Shown piece after piece: positions 8,801 through 15,620 of a stretch of 37,779 nt of DNA. Numbering within the stretch: position 1 is the stretch's first letter; every line of letters starts with the position of its first letter. A model generated the notes under the pieces. The model worked only from the letters and a program-made list of their open reading frames with translations, did not search any database and was not told the DNA's origin. Origin of the DNA: Bacteroidota bacterium (lineage in GTDB: Bacteria > Bacteroidota > Bacteroidia > Palsa-948); contig JACRAL010000140.1 of assembly GCA_016213435.1 (NCBI GenBank), forward strand, positions 1 to 37,779, read 5' to 3'. A program made the translations under genes and the position numbers.

Positions 8801-9117
8801 ATCTTTTTGATTGTCTCAGAATCAGGACATCGGACAAGAAGAAGTTCTGCGACAATTTTTCTTGCATTTCTTATTCTTTCGTTATCTGTGGTTACAGTTA
8901 TTCCACTAATAACAGGATAAGAACAGGAGGCTTGTAATGATGCAGCCCTTTCGGGAACCTGGACCTCCACAACACAGAGCCGGCAGGCGCCATATGGAAT
9001 AAGAGCTTTGTGGTGGCATAAAGTCGGTACTTTGATTCCAATGCCTTCAATTGCCGTTAAAAGAGTTATCCCTTCATTTACTTCAATTTTCTGGTTATTT
9101 ATCGAAAGAGTTACCAT
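5809..9117 (-). CDS. hdrA: HoxU-like ferredoxin / HdrA fusion, 1102 residues
   Basis: A large soluble iron-sulfur flavoprotein. Residues 1-70 form a [2Fe-2S] ferredoxin domain (Cys34, 45, 48, 64). Residues 120-180 add two CxxCxxCxxxC [4Fe-4S] sites, as in HoxU or the N-terminus of NuoG/HydA. Residues about 190-500 match the C-terminal part of HdrA (FNMGLNERAV, WIQCVGSRD, YMDIRAF, GPKDIPES-like VFTEPKDIPES) but lack the N-terminal Rossmann FAD segment. Residues about 520-1100 are a second, complete HdrA module with GGGVSG (668-673), IQCVGSRD (832-839) and two C-terminal [4Fe-4S] motifs (CDGCAYC, CKGCGTC). The missing N-terminal segment is found on the NuoE fusion at 14750-15619. Residues 801-827 are encoded by an inserted repeat. 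No Shine-Dalgarno is seen. It is the likely flavin-based bifurcation hub. Confidence 0.9.
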   Translation of the reverse strand: MVTLSINNQKIEVNEGITLLTAIEGIGIKVPTLCHHKALIPYGACRLCVVEVQVPERAASLQASCSYPVISGITVTTDNERIRNARKIVAELLLVRCPDSETIKKIADEYGVKEPRIKKKNEDCILCGLCVRMCEQRMGRSAIGFTGRGPRRKQETPFGKHNEMCWICGACNFICPVGKKVQTFTSDRLPIPIPDSFNMGLNERAVVNVLYPQAIPNKPAIDNNTCLHLNYDVCGICKEVCEAKAIDYEQKEQKLELNVGAIILSPGYNLFNPDLKPDYGYGKFKNVITALEFERILSASGPFQGKIIRPSDKTDPEKIAWIQCVGSRDHERDYCSAVCCMYATKEAIIAKEHEGEKLKCDIFYMDIRAFSKGFEEYYIRAQKLGVNYIRCRPLSIKELPETNNLIIDYLTEDDRKLSGEYDLVILSTGLTSPGNAKKLAKEFGLELNKYDFCETSSFAPVDSPKEGVFITGVFTEPKDIPESVMQGSAAAARILSLLYTEKGKLVKEKVYPPEKDVKGEEPRVGVFVCHCGRNIGGVISVPEVVGYVKTLPDVVHAEDNLFTCSAESGEKIKQAINEHNLNRVIVASCTPRTHEPLFQSIIQEAGLNPYLFEMANIRDQCTWVHMHEPKLALQKAKDLVRMAVAKARFLEPLYKRKVKIYRDALVIGGGVSGITSAINLAEQYFEVYLLEKSDTLGGNLKQVKFLLNGDDPQKKLNSLIDMVKHHPKIHIFTNSQIVKIDGSVGNFSTEFKSDGNVHTINHGVVIVATGAEEYKPTEYMYGQDKKIITQTELEENLAKGSRQLSGQTTNHESSVATPQRGTRHKQQTVVMIQCVGSRDEKRPYCSRICCQQAIKNALLIKEKSPDTDVFILYRDIRTYGFNEGYYTKAREKDVRFIAYNADKKPEVEKINGQLKVSVYNPVLDAKVNIKTDLLILSTGVIPRDDAKDLAQKLKVPLTKDGFFLEAHMKLRPVDFANDGVFLCGLAHFPKTVDESIAQSLAASSRASTIISKEKIELAAVISNVVDENCDGCAYCIDPCPYKALTLFEYMREGSIKKTVEVDELKCKGCGTCMATCPKKGIYVRNFTLEHITAQVEAALQTV
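6637..6717 (-). repeat. In-frame translated repeat insertion within hdrA
   Basis: An 81-bp segment, a multiple of three, encodes residues 801-827 of the HdrA-like protein. It lies between the expected continuous motifs EENLAKG and TVVMIQCVGS. It contains an 18-bp perfect palindrome (6700-6717, TCCCGACAATTGTCGGGA), two CAAACCA heptamers, a 7-bp hairpin (6654-6660 with 6667-6673) and an AAACAAC-type heptamer patch. This composition matches the intergenic repeats elsewhere in the window, not HdrA coding sequence. Confidence 0.75.
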
Positions 9118-9173
9118 AAACCTAAATTGTTATATTGCTAAATTGCTATTATATGTAAATTGTTAAATTGTTT

Positions 9174-9251
9174 GATGTTAGATGTTAGACGTTGGACGTT
9201 GGACGTTTTTGTATTCAACTTCTAACCTCAAACCTCTAACTTCTAACATAA
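9174..9251. repeat. Two adjacent heptamer tracts
   Basis: Five units of GAYGTTR type (GATGTTA twice, GACGTTG twice, GACGTTT) at 9174-9208, then five units of AACYTCT type at 9217-9251 (AACTTCT, AACCTCA, AACCTCT, AACTTCT, AACATAA). Both keep a strict 7-bp phase. They occupy the gap between the HATPase gene and the HdrA-like gene. Confidence 0.75.
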
Positions 9252-9260
9252 TCCTAAATC

Positions 9261-9677
9261 CTAAATTTTTACATAATCATAATTTAAAATTATTTCCGGA
9301 TGCGTAACTTTTAAACATTTAATTGTTTCATTCAAATTTCCAAGTGGCTTTCTGTCTATATGCCCCAGCCTGAAAGTAGCTGTAATTTTTGTACCTATGC
9401 CCGGTTCACTTTCTATTTTCATAGCTCCACCTGCTTCCTCTGCTGATTGGGAAAGAAAGGCTAAACCGAGACCAATTTTTTTACCTTTTTTTGTGGTAAA
9501 GAACGGACTTATAACATTCTTTTTTGTTTTGTCATCCATACCCTCGCCATCATCTTCTATCGTAAGAGTAAGTATGTCGTTCTTCTTGTCTTCCTGAATC
9601 AATATATTTATATTTTTCGCATTTGCTCTTATTGAATTTTCTGCAATATCAAGAATATGTAAAGAAATATCCTCCAT
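9261..9677 (-). CDS. Stand-alone HATPase of the hydrogenase regulatory block
   Basis: A 138-residue GHKL-fold ATP-binding protein. The N box (ILDIAENSIRANA), G1 box (EDDGEGM), F-box-like SPFFTTK and G2 box (KIGLGLAFL) of sensor-kinase ATPase domains are all present. No phospho-acceptor or sensor domain is seen. Small HATPases of this kind recur beside NuoE/NuoF genes in bifurcating hydrogenase operons, where they accompany PHP and DRTGG proteins. The preceding PHP gene ends in TAA immediately adjacent to this ATG (9675-9680), so the two are coupled. The role in hydrogenase control is inferred from context only. Confidence 0.82.
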   Translation of the reverse strand: MEDISLHILDIAENSIRANAKNINILIQEDKKNDILTLTIEDDGEGMDDKTKKNVISPFFTTKKGKKIGLGLAFLSQSAEEAGGAMKIESEPGIGTKITATFRLGHIDRKPLGNLNETIKCLKVTHPEIILNYDYVKI

Positions 9678-10409
9678 TTACTGAATAATTACCTCTCTTT
9701 CATTTTCTTTACGGAGACATTTCCTGATTTCTTCAAATGTGCTCTCTTTCATCTGAAAACAAGAGTATCGTTTGCCAATATCATTAATAAAATGTGCATC
9801 AGATGAAGTTATATATACAAAGTCATTACCTGTGTTAATTTTATCTCTCATAGAAGGTTCAATTATCTCAAGCGCATCGAGTTTTAGACCTTCAGGGATG
9901 AACCCGAGGTTTGCTATGATACTGAAACCCTCTCTGTCAACATGAGCGGCAATGGCAATACCATTAAATTTATGTATTAAATCAACCACTTCCTCAACAG
10001 ACATTTCTGTAGCGCCAATAAGCAACTTGTTATTAAAACCGAGAACCTCATCATTTTCATTGACAACTACCTGGAGGCCGTATCGTTCTTCATCATTAAT
10101 TCCATGTAAATTTAAGTAAACAGCCTCCTGCATCTGAAACAAATCTTTTTCGTTTCCGAACAGGCCCAGAACATGAACTTCTTCCTTAGTTGTAATCTCA
10201 ATACCTCCGATAACCTTTATTCCTTCTGTATTAGCAGATTTTTCCACTGCAGGAAAATTTTCAGCAGAGTTATGGTCGCATATTCCTATTATATCCAATC
10301 CTTTCTTTTTTGCCTCCTTTACTATATTTCCGGGAGACATTTCCAAATCTGCGCATGGAGAAAGACAGGTATGGATGTGCAAATCTGCCTTATATTCATT
10401 CATGTGCAT
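9678..10409 (-). CDS. PHP-domain metal-dependent phosphoesterase
   Basis: A 243-residue PHP-domain protein with the N-terminal HxH metal site (ADLHIHTCLSPC, His11 and His13), the second site DH (Asp45-His46), a Glu in GGIEITT, then AAHVDREGF and a C-terminal SSDAHF. These are the usual ligands of the trinuclear PHP phosphoesterase centre. The substrate is unknown; related proteins act on nucleotides or other phosphoesters. Start choice is between ATGs at 10409 and 10403. It is coupled with zero spacing to the downstream HATPase gene and belongs to the regulatory block shared with bifurcating hydrogenase operons of Firmicutes and Thermotogae. Confidence 0.85.
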   Translation of the reverse strand: MHMNEYKADLHIHTCLSPCADLEMSPGNIVKEAKKKGLDIIGICDHNSAENFPAVEKSANTEGIKVIGGIEITTKEEVHVLGLFGNEKDLFQMQEAVYLNLHGINDEERYGLQVVVNENDEVLGFNNKLLIGATEMSVEEVVDLIHKFNGIAIAAHVDREGFSIIANLGFIPEGLKLDALEIIEPSMRDKINTGNDFVYITSSDAHFINDIGKRYSCFQMKESTFEEIRKCLRKENEREVIIQ

Positions 10410-10431
10410 ATAATTTTGTATTTTATTTTCA

Positions 10432-10512
10432 ATTGTTATACTGTTATATTGTTAAACTGTTATATTTTTTACAGCAATTTAACCATTTAACCATTTAACA
10501 ATATAACCATTT
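10432..10512. repeat. Octamer tracts
   Basis: Four 8-bp units of WYTGTTAW type at 10432-10463 (ATTGTTAT, ACTGTTAT, ATTGTTAA, ACTGTTAT), then four units of AACCATTT type at 10481-10512. The second tract runs into the stop codon of the DRTGG gene (10511). Confidence 0.65.
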
Positions 10513-10846
10513 ACCTGATTCCAATTTCATATAACCTTCCTGCAACTTCGTAGGTTAATAAATTGCTGATCATTACAGGTATTTTTTCTTCTTTTGCTTT
10601 CTTCAGGGTTTCTTCCTCCGGCTTTCTTCCATTAACGATTATTATTCCGGAAAGCTGCTTTGAACTCGCAACTGCAATGATATTCTGATGGATTTGTAAA
10701 GTAATCCATATATTTCCTTTTTTTGGATTTGCAAGGACATCGCTTAATAAGTCCCCTGCATACCCTCCGGTAACTTCTCTTTCCAATAAATCTTTCCCTG
10801 TTTTCACTTCAAGGTTCAATGCTATAATTATATCCTTAAGCTTCAT
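10511..10846 (-). CDS. DRTGG-domain protein (first copy)
   Basis: A 111-residue stand-alone DRTGG domain. The family core reads EVTGGYAGDLLSDVLAN (about residues 24-40), followed by a strand-rich segment IWITLQIHQNIIAVAS and IIIVNGRKP. Known DRTGG domains occur next to CBS domains or phosphotransacetylase and are thought to bind a ligand, but the ligand is unknown. Here it lies between a CBS-HATPase gene and the PHP gene in the regulatory block. A second DRTGG gene (12078-12440) is only distantly similar in sequence. No Shine-Dalgarno is seen. Confidence 0.82.
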   Translation of the reverse strand: MKLKDIIIALNLEVKTGKDLLEREVTGGYAGDLLSDVLANPKKGNIWITLQIHQNIIAVASSKQLSGIIIVNGRKPEEETLKKAKEEKIPVMISNLLTYEVAGRLYEIGIR

Positions 10847-10890
10847 TTTCTATTTTCTGTTTTTTATTTCTATTTTTTCTCCTGCAAACT

Positions 10891-10916
10891 CTGTCAGGAG
10901 CTTCGCACTCTGACAG
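10891..10916. repeat. Palindromic element, 7-bp stem
   Basis: CTGTCAG at 10891-10897 pairs with CTGACAG at 10910-10916 around a 12-nt loop. It lies in the gap between the CBS-HATPase and DRTGG genes, beside a heptamer tract. There is no T-run on the minus-strand downstream side strong enough to call it a terminator. Confidence 0.55.
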
Positions 10917-10941
10917 GTTTTCCCACTTCCATACTATCAAA

Positions 10942-10976
10942 CTGATTACTGATTACTGATTACTGATTACTACTTA
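10942..10976. repeat. Heptamer tract (5 units)
   Basis: CTGATTA four times, then CTACTTA, in strict 7-bp phase. The tract overlaps the stop codon of the CBS-HATPase gene (10970-10972). Confidence 0.75.
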
Positions 10977-11908
10977 CTGCTTTTTCCCTCCTTATAAACA
11001 ATAAATTGAAGATTTGTTCCATTTCCAACTTTGGATTTGATTTTCATCTCGTCTGAATAATTTTTTATATTAGGAAGTCCCATTCCGGCGCCAAATCCCA
11101 ATTCTCTGACCCAGTCGGGCGCTGTGGAATAGCCCTGACGCATTGCCTGCTTTACATCAGAAATTCCCGGGCCCGAATCAATTGCATTTACCGTTATTTT
11201 ATCCGGCTGGATCTTTGCCACAAGTTCTCCTTCAGGAGTGTAAATAACGATGTTCATCTCGGCTTCGAAAGCTGCAATAGCAACTCTTCTTATTGTTTCA
11301 GGCAGGAATCCCAATCTCAATAAATTTTTTCTAATCTTACTGGTTTGTTCTCCTGCTTTTTTAAAGTCGCCTCCTTTTATACGGTATTTCAAAATCAGAG
11401 TAGAATTGTCAGAGATTACATCTTCAAAAATATGACTTGCCCTGTATCTGTGAATTTCTTCTTCATGATAATCAATCTCAAGTTTTTTCAGCAAACCCTC
11501 TATGATATTCCCCTTTGTTATAATTCCAACAAGTTTCTTTGTATCTCTGTCAATAACGGGAAACCGCCCATAGCCATCCCTGTCAAATTTACATACCACC
11601 TGAACAATGGGATCATCGGAATAAACTGTAACGACATTTTTTGTCATTCTATTCTCAATTTTTTCATTTATCCCTCCATCTTCAAGAAGGCAAATTATAA
11701 AGTCGTCTATGGTTACTATTCCAACCAATCTATCATCATCCACGACGGGTATTCCTGATATTTTGTTATCTCTGAGAATCCTTCTTACATCGTTCATTGT
11801 ATCATCCGGTTTTAAAGTAATAACATTATCACGCATTACTTGTTCTACCTTTAACTCATAAGTTAACTCCTGAGTCTTAGATGGTTTTTTATGATGTATA
11901 GGTTTCAA
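10970..11908 (-). CDS. Tandem CBS domains fused to a HATPase (anti-sigma-like)
   Basis: Residues about 20-75 and 85-140 are two CBS domains (VMRDNVITLKPDDTM..GIPVVDDD, then MTKNVVTVYSDD..RFPVIDRD), which usually bind adenine nucleotides. Residues about 165-305 form a GHKL ATPase with G1 DSGPGI and G2 GFGAGMGLPNI, close to RsbW-type anti-sigma kinases. It could couple energy charge to control of the hydrogenase cluster; that is inference. The start is uncertain. The longest frame begins with TTG at 11908 inside a heptamer tract, while the first in-frame ATG, at 11836, would clip the start of the first CBS domain. An N-terminus near 11908 therefore fits the domain better. Confidence 0.85.
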   Translation of the reverse strand: MKPIHHKKPSKTQELTYELKVEQVMRDNVITLKPDDTMNDVRRILRDNKISGIPVVDDDRLVGIVTIDDFIICLLEDGGINEKIENRMTKNVVTVYSDDPIVQVVCKFDRDGYGRFPVIDRDTKKLVGIITKGNIIEGLLKKLEIDYHEEEIHRYRASHIFEDVISDNSTLILKYRIKGGDFKKAGEQTSKIRKNLLRLGFLPETIRRVAIAAFEAEMNIVIYTPEGELVAKIQPDKITVNAIDSGPGISDVKQAMRQGYSTAPDWVRELGFGAGMGLPNIKNYSDEMKIKSKVGNGTNLQFIVYKEGKSSK

Positions 11909-11925
11909 GTTTCAAGTTTCAAGTT
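11902..11925. repeat. Heptamer tract GTTTCAA (3 units)
   Basis: Three exact GTTTCAA units in 7-bp phase. The putative TTG start of the CBS-HATPase gene (11906-11908, minus) lies inside this tract. Confidence 0.7.
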
Positions 11926-11963
11926 TTCATTCGCTTTGCTTCCCTACGAATTACGAATAATCT

Positions 11964-12093
11964 ACCAAGTACCAAGTACCAAGTACCAACTACCAACTAC
12001 CAAGTACCAACTGCCAACTACCTACTACCAACTGCCTCCCTGCCTGCCGGCAGGCAAGGCTGCCAACTGATTACTGTTTACTGTTTACTGATT
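11964..12093. repeat. Composite repeat: heptamers, palindrome, heptamers
   Basis: Ten consecutive 7-bp units of ACCAAST type (11964-12033) keep perfect phase. A 16-bp perfect palindrome follows (12041-12056, TGCCTGCCGGCAGGCA), then four ACTGNTT units (12066-12093). The last tract runs through the stop codon (12078-12080) and final codons of the second DRTGG gene. The composite fills the entire gap between two operon genes and is the longest such tract in the window. Confidence 0.85.
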
Positions 12094-12440
12094 TCAGAAT
12101 ACCCCATGAGTCCATTTTTATATAGTATGCCACAACTCTCAAACATTGGGATTTTCGTGACAAGAAGAGTTATTTTTTTCTCCTTTGCAAGGTCAACAGT
12201 TTCTTTGTGTGGTTTTTTCCCTCTCACAAAACATACTACATTGACTCCTGCGTTCTCAGCAGTATATACAACCTGTGGAGTCGTCAATCCTGTTAAAAGA
12301 AGGGTGTCAGGCTGTACAAAAGCCAGCACATCGCTCATCAGATCGGCTCCACAAGCCTTAGTAATATCGGAATTTAACTTATTTTTAACAATGCATAATA
12401 TTTCGGCATCAAGAACTGAAATTATTTTATCAAGTTTCAT
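12078..12440 (-). CDS. DRTGG-domain protein (second copy)
   Basis: A 120-residue stand-alone DRTGG domain with the core DITKACGADLMSDVLAF (about residues 25-41), followed by LLLTGLTTPQVVYTAENAG and VVCFVRGKKP. It overlaps the preceding nuoF gene by 4 bp (ATGA at 12437-12440), so it is translated with the diaphorase subunit. The last residues (SKQ-stop) lie in a heptamer tract, so the native C-terminus may have been altered by repeat expansion. Ligand and function are unknown; co-occurrence with CBS-HATPase, PHP and HATPase genes marks a conserved regulatory block. Confidence 0.82.
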   Translation of the reverse strand: MKLDKIISVLDAEILCIVKNKLNSDITKACGADLMSDVLAFVQPDTLLLTGLTTPQVVYTAENAGVNVVCFVRGKKPHKETVDLAKEKKITLLVTKIPMFESCGILYKNGLMGYSEISKQ

Positions 12441-14302
12441 TTTTCCTTCTTTTTGACAGGATAGGGTTCTTCTATTCCTGTTATATTTTCCGTTTCTTTA
12501 CCGGATACTTTAATAATAGCAGATACCTTTGGAGGACAGACATCAAGACATGTCCCGCATTTTGTACATTTGGACTGGTCAATAATATGAATATGTTTCA
12601 ACTCTCCTTTAATAGCACCTGGAGGGCAGTTTTTTAAACATAGTTTACATCCGGTACATTTTTCAGGAAGAATATAATATTTAATTAAATTTTTACAAAC
12701 AAGGGCAGGGCACCTTCTCTCCTTGATATGCGCTTCATATTCATCTCTGAAATATTTAAGAGTTGACAGAACAGGATTTGGAAGAGTTGTTCCAAGCCCA
12801 CACATTGAAGCATCCTTGATAGCATTACCGGCTTCCTCAAGAAATTCCAAATCCTCCTCTTTTCCGTTACCATTTGTTATGTTAGTCAGAACTTCAAGCA
12901 AGGCATCGCTTCCATCCCTGCAGGTTGTGCATTTTCCGCAAGATTCATCATTTGTAAACTGAATAAAGAATTTCGCTACATCCACCATACAGGTATCTTC
13001 ATCCATAACAATCATTCCGCCTGAACCCATCATAGAGCCGGCTTTTGTCAAACTCTCATAATCAATAGGCACATCAATCATACTGTGAGGAATACATCCT
13101 CCGGATGGTCCACCGGTCTGGACTGCTTTAAATTTTTTATTATCCGGAATTCCTCCGCCAATATCATAAACCACCTCCCTAAGGGTAATACCCATTGGAA
13201 CTTCTATAAGTCCTGTATTATTTATCTTACCGACAAGTGAAAAAATCTTGGTTCCTTTGCTTGTTTCAGTTCCTATTTTCGAAAACCAGTCTGCTCCCCT
13301 GTTTATTATAACCGGAACATTTGCCCATGTTTCAACATTATTAATAACCGTAGGACAATCCCATATTCCTGATTGTGCAGGAAAAGGGGGTCGTTGTCTG
13401 GGTTCGGGACCCTTTCCTTCAATTGAATGAATGAGAGAGGTCTCCTCTCCGCATACAAAAGCGCCTGAACCTTCTCTTATTTCCATATCAAAATTGAAAC
13501 CGGAACCCAGTATATTTTCACCTAGCAGTCCATACTCCCGTGCCTGAGTCAATGCAAGTTGCATTCGTTTTATTGCAAGCGGATATTCTGTTCTGGCATA
13601 TATATAGCCATGCGAAACGCCGATAGCATAAGCGCCAATTATCATTCCTTCAATTACTGTATGCGGGTCTGATTCAAAAACACTCCTGTCCATATATGCT
13701 CCGGGGTCGCCCTCGTCGCAATTGCAGATAATGTATTTAGGCGTCTTTTGTTCTGTTCTGCAAATCTTCCATTTAGTCCCTGTTGGAAATCCTCCGCCGC
13801 CTCTTCCTCTCAATCCTGAGCGAATAATTTCATCAATAACATCATCCGGCGTCATTGAACTCAGAATCTTTTCAAGAGCAGTATAACCATCCCTTGCAAT
13901 ATAATCATCAATTTTTTCAGGATCAATTATTCCTTTATTTCTTAAGGCAACGAGCATCTGTTTTTTGAAGAATGGAATCTCAGATAATAACGGAACCGGC
14001 TCTTTCTTTTCAGACGGCGTAAACATCAATTTTTTAACAGGTCTGCCTTTCAGTAAATGCTCCTGAACAAGAAAGGGAATATCCTCCTCGTTTAAAAATC
14101 CATAGAAGATATTATCGGGTTGAACCACCATAAGAGGTCCCTGTCCGCAAAAACCATTACAACCGGTTATAATAACAGAAACTTCCTTATCAAGCCCCTG
14201 CTTTTGGATTTCTTTTTCAAGTGTTTCTTTAATTCTAAATGCTCCGCCCGCAACACATCCTGTGCCTGTGCAGAGCATTAATTCTATTCTTCTTACTGCC
14301 AT
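12437..14302 (-). CDS. nuoF: NuoF/HydB-like FMN and Fe-S diaphorase subunit
   Basis: A 621-residue NAD(P)H-binding flavoprotein. Residues 1-90 are a thioredoxin-like [2Fe-2S] domain (Cys11, 16, 48, 52). The middle is the NuoF core with the FMN/NAD glycine-rich loop RGRGGGGFPTGTKW (about 168-181) and NCDEGDPGAYMDRS. An SLBB segment and the SCGKCTTCRDG [4Fe-4S] motif follow. The C-terminus adds two ferredoxin motifs (CTGCKLCLKNCP, CTKCGTCLDVCP), as in HydB of trimeric bifurcating hydrogenases. Length is typical for HydB. A perfect Shine-Dalgarno (AAAGGAGGT, 6-nt spacing) precedes the start. It should exchange electrons with NAD(P)+ and pass them to the NuoE domain and HdrA proteins. Confidence 0.95.
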   Translation of the reverse strand: MAVRRIELMLCTGTGCVAGGAFRIKETLEKEIQKQGLDKEVSVIITGCNGFCGQGPLMVVQPDNIFYGFLNEEDIPFLVQEHLLKGRPVKKLMFTPSEKKEPVPLLSEIPFFKKQMLVALRNKGIIDPEKIDDYIARDGYTALEKILSSMTPDDVIDEIIRSGLRGRGGGGFPTGTKWKICRTEQKTPKYIICNCDEGDPGAYMDRSVFESDPHTVIEGMIIGAYAIGVSHGYIYARTEYPLAIKRMQLALTQAREYGLLGENILGSGFNFDMEIREGSGAFVCGEETSLIHSIEGKGPEPRQRPPFPAQSGIWDCPTVINNVETWANVPVIINRGADWFSKIGTETSKGTKIFSLVGKINNTGLIEVPMGITLREVVYDIGGGIPDNKKFKAVQTGGPSGGCIPHSMIDVPIDYESLTKAGSMMGSGGMIVMDEDTCMVDVAKFFIQFTNDESCGKCTTCRDGSDALLEVLTNITNGNGKEEDLEFLEEAGNAIKDASMCGLGTTLPNPVLSTLKYFRDEYEAHIKERRCPALVCKNLIKYYILPEKCTGCKLCLKNCPPGAIKGELKHIHIIDQSKCTKCGTCLDVCPPKVSAIIKVSGKETENITGIEEPYPVKKKEK

Positions 14303-14305
14303 GTT

Positions 14306-14689
14306 TTAACCTCCTTTTTCTGAGCCAATGCCAATAGCATATTCTGTAACAATATTACCACCAATAATATGTTCTTTGAAAATCCTTTTTGCTTTATCAG
14401 TTGTCAGGTTACCATATTTGACTGATGGTGAATTCAGGAGTTCAACAGTAGCCATCGGTTCCATTGAACAAAGGCCTGCACAACCTGATGCTGTTAGCAT
14501 CACATTCTTTTCAGTTAAGTTTTCGATCTCCCCGAGAAATGCAGAAACTATCTCTCTTGCACCAGCAGCAATGCCACATGTTCCCATATGAACAATTATC
14601 TTGCTTTTATATTCTCCTTCTCTAAGGTAAATTTCCTTCCGTGCTTCTTTCCTTTTTTTTCTTAGTTCATCTAAAGTTAGTGGCGCCAT
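14306..14689 (-). CDS. Thioredoxin-like [2Fe-2S] ferredoxin
   Basis: A 127-residue member of the small [2Fe-2S] proteins found between NuoE and NuoF genes in HydABC-type operons. The motif VHMGTCGIAAGAREI (about residues 33-47) supplies one cysteine (Cys38), and TASGCAGLCSMEP (67-79) supplies Cys70 and Cys74. The residue expected as a fourth ligand, five positions after Cys38, is not Cys, so cluster ligation may be incomplete or use another residue. The gene ends 3 bp before nuoF. It probably relays electrons between the NuoE domain and NuoF. No Shine-Dalgarno is seen. Confidence 0.85.
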   Translation of the reverse strand: MAPLTLDELRKKRKEARKEIYLREGEYKSKIIVHMGTCGIAAGAREIVSAFLGEIENLTEKNVMLTASGCAGLCSMEPMATVELLNSPSVKYGNLTTDKAKRIFKEHIIGGNIVTEYAIGIGSEKGG

Positions 14690-14749
14690 AAATATATTTT
14701 TTATTTTTCATTGATTATTGATTAAAAAAAAATCAAAAATCAAAAGTTG

Positions 14750-15619
14750 TTATGCCATTGTTTTATATTTTTCAATAATTTTCGGAATATCCTTTGTAGA
14801 TAATTTACCATAAACATTATCTCCTATCATTGCAGCGGGTGCGAGACCGCAGCAACCAATGCATCTCACCGACTTAAGAGTAAACAACATGTCGGGAGTA
14901 GTTTCATTTTCTTTTATTTCAAGGACATCGCTAAATCTTTCCATCAGCCTTTCGCTTCCTTTCACATAGCAGGCTGTTCCCATACAAATATTTATTATAT
15001 GTTTGCCTCTTGGAACAATGCTAAAACTGCTGTAAAAGGTCGCTATCTTTAAGATATGAGATAGAGGATACCCGACTTCCTGTGAGACATATTTTAAAGC
15101 ATTTTCCGGAAGATAGTTGAATGTGGAATTAATTTGCTGAAGGATTGCCATCAGGGGACCTTCTCTATTCTTATTGAACCTGATTATTTCCAGAACCTTT
15201 TCCTCGTATTGAGGTTCAAGTTCCACTTTTGTCTTTTCAAGGAGCTGGACTTTATTTCTTGTCGGGCAGTTAGATACACATGTTCCGCATCCTGTACATT
15301 TTTCTTCATTTATGTATCTGGGTCTTTTATTAAGGAGCACTTTAAAATTTCCTGCCTCACCCTCTATCTTTTCAATATCCGATAATGTAATTATCTCTAT
15401 ATCTTTATGCCTTCCTATTTCAACTAATCTTGGCGCCATAGTACACATAGCACAATCATTAGTAGGGAAGGTTTTATCTAATTGAGCCATAACTCCCCCG
15501 ATGGAGGATTTATTGTCAACAAGGTAAACTTTAAGCCCTGATTCAACTAAATCTAATGCGGCTTGCATGCCGCTTATGCCGCCGCCTAAAACTGCTACTG
15601 CTCCTATTTTATCCGCCAT
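14750..15619 (-). CDS. HdrA N-terminal half fused to NuoE/HydC
   Basis: A 289-residue fusion. Residues 1-120 match the HdrA N-terminus: FAD dinucleotide loop LGGGISGMQAA (11-21), GGVMAQLDKTFPTNDCAMC (41-59) with Cys56 and Cys59, EIGRHKDI, then the [4Fe-4S] motif CTGCGTCVSNCP (108-119). The HdrA homology stops there. Residues 130-289 form a complete NuoE/HydC domain with [2Fe-2S] ligands Cys212, Cys217, Cys253 and Cys257. The absent rest of HdrA is what is found, without its own N-terminus, at residues about 190-500 of the 1102-residue protein. An ideal Shine-Dalgarno (GGAGGTGA) precedes the start. It lies 1 bp after the QmoC-like gene. I know of no described protein with this architecture. 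Confidence 0.9.
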   Translation of the reverse strand: MADKIGAVAVLGGGISGMQAALDLVESGLKVYLVDNKSSIGGVMAQLDKTFPTNDCAMCTMAPRLVEIGRHKDIEIITLSDIEKIEGEAGNFKVLLNKRPRYINEEKCTGCGTCVSNCPTRNKVQLLEKTKVELEPQYEEKVLEIIRFNKNREGPLMAILQQINSTFNYLPENALKYVSQEVGYPLSHILKIATFYSSFSIVPRGKHIINICMGTACYVKGSERLMERFSDVLEIKENETTPDMLFTLKSVRCIGCCGLAPAAMIGDNVYGKLSTKDIPKIIEKYKTMA

Positions 15620-15620
15620 T

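Noticed and set aside
11964-12033. Possible CRISPR-like or minisatellite array
   Set aside because: The units are 7 bp with no spacers, so it is a short tandem tract and not a CRISPR.
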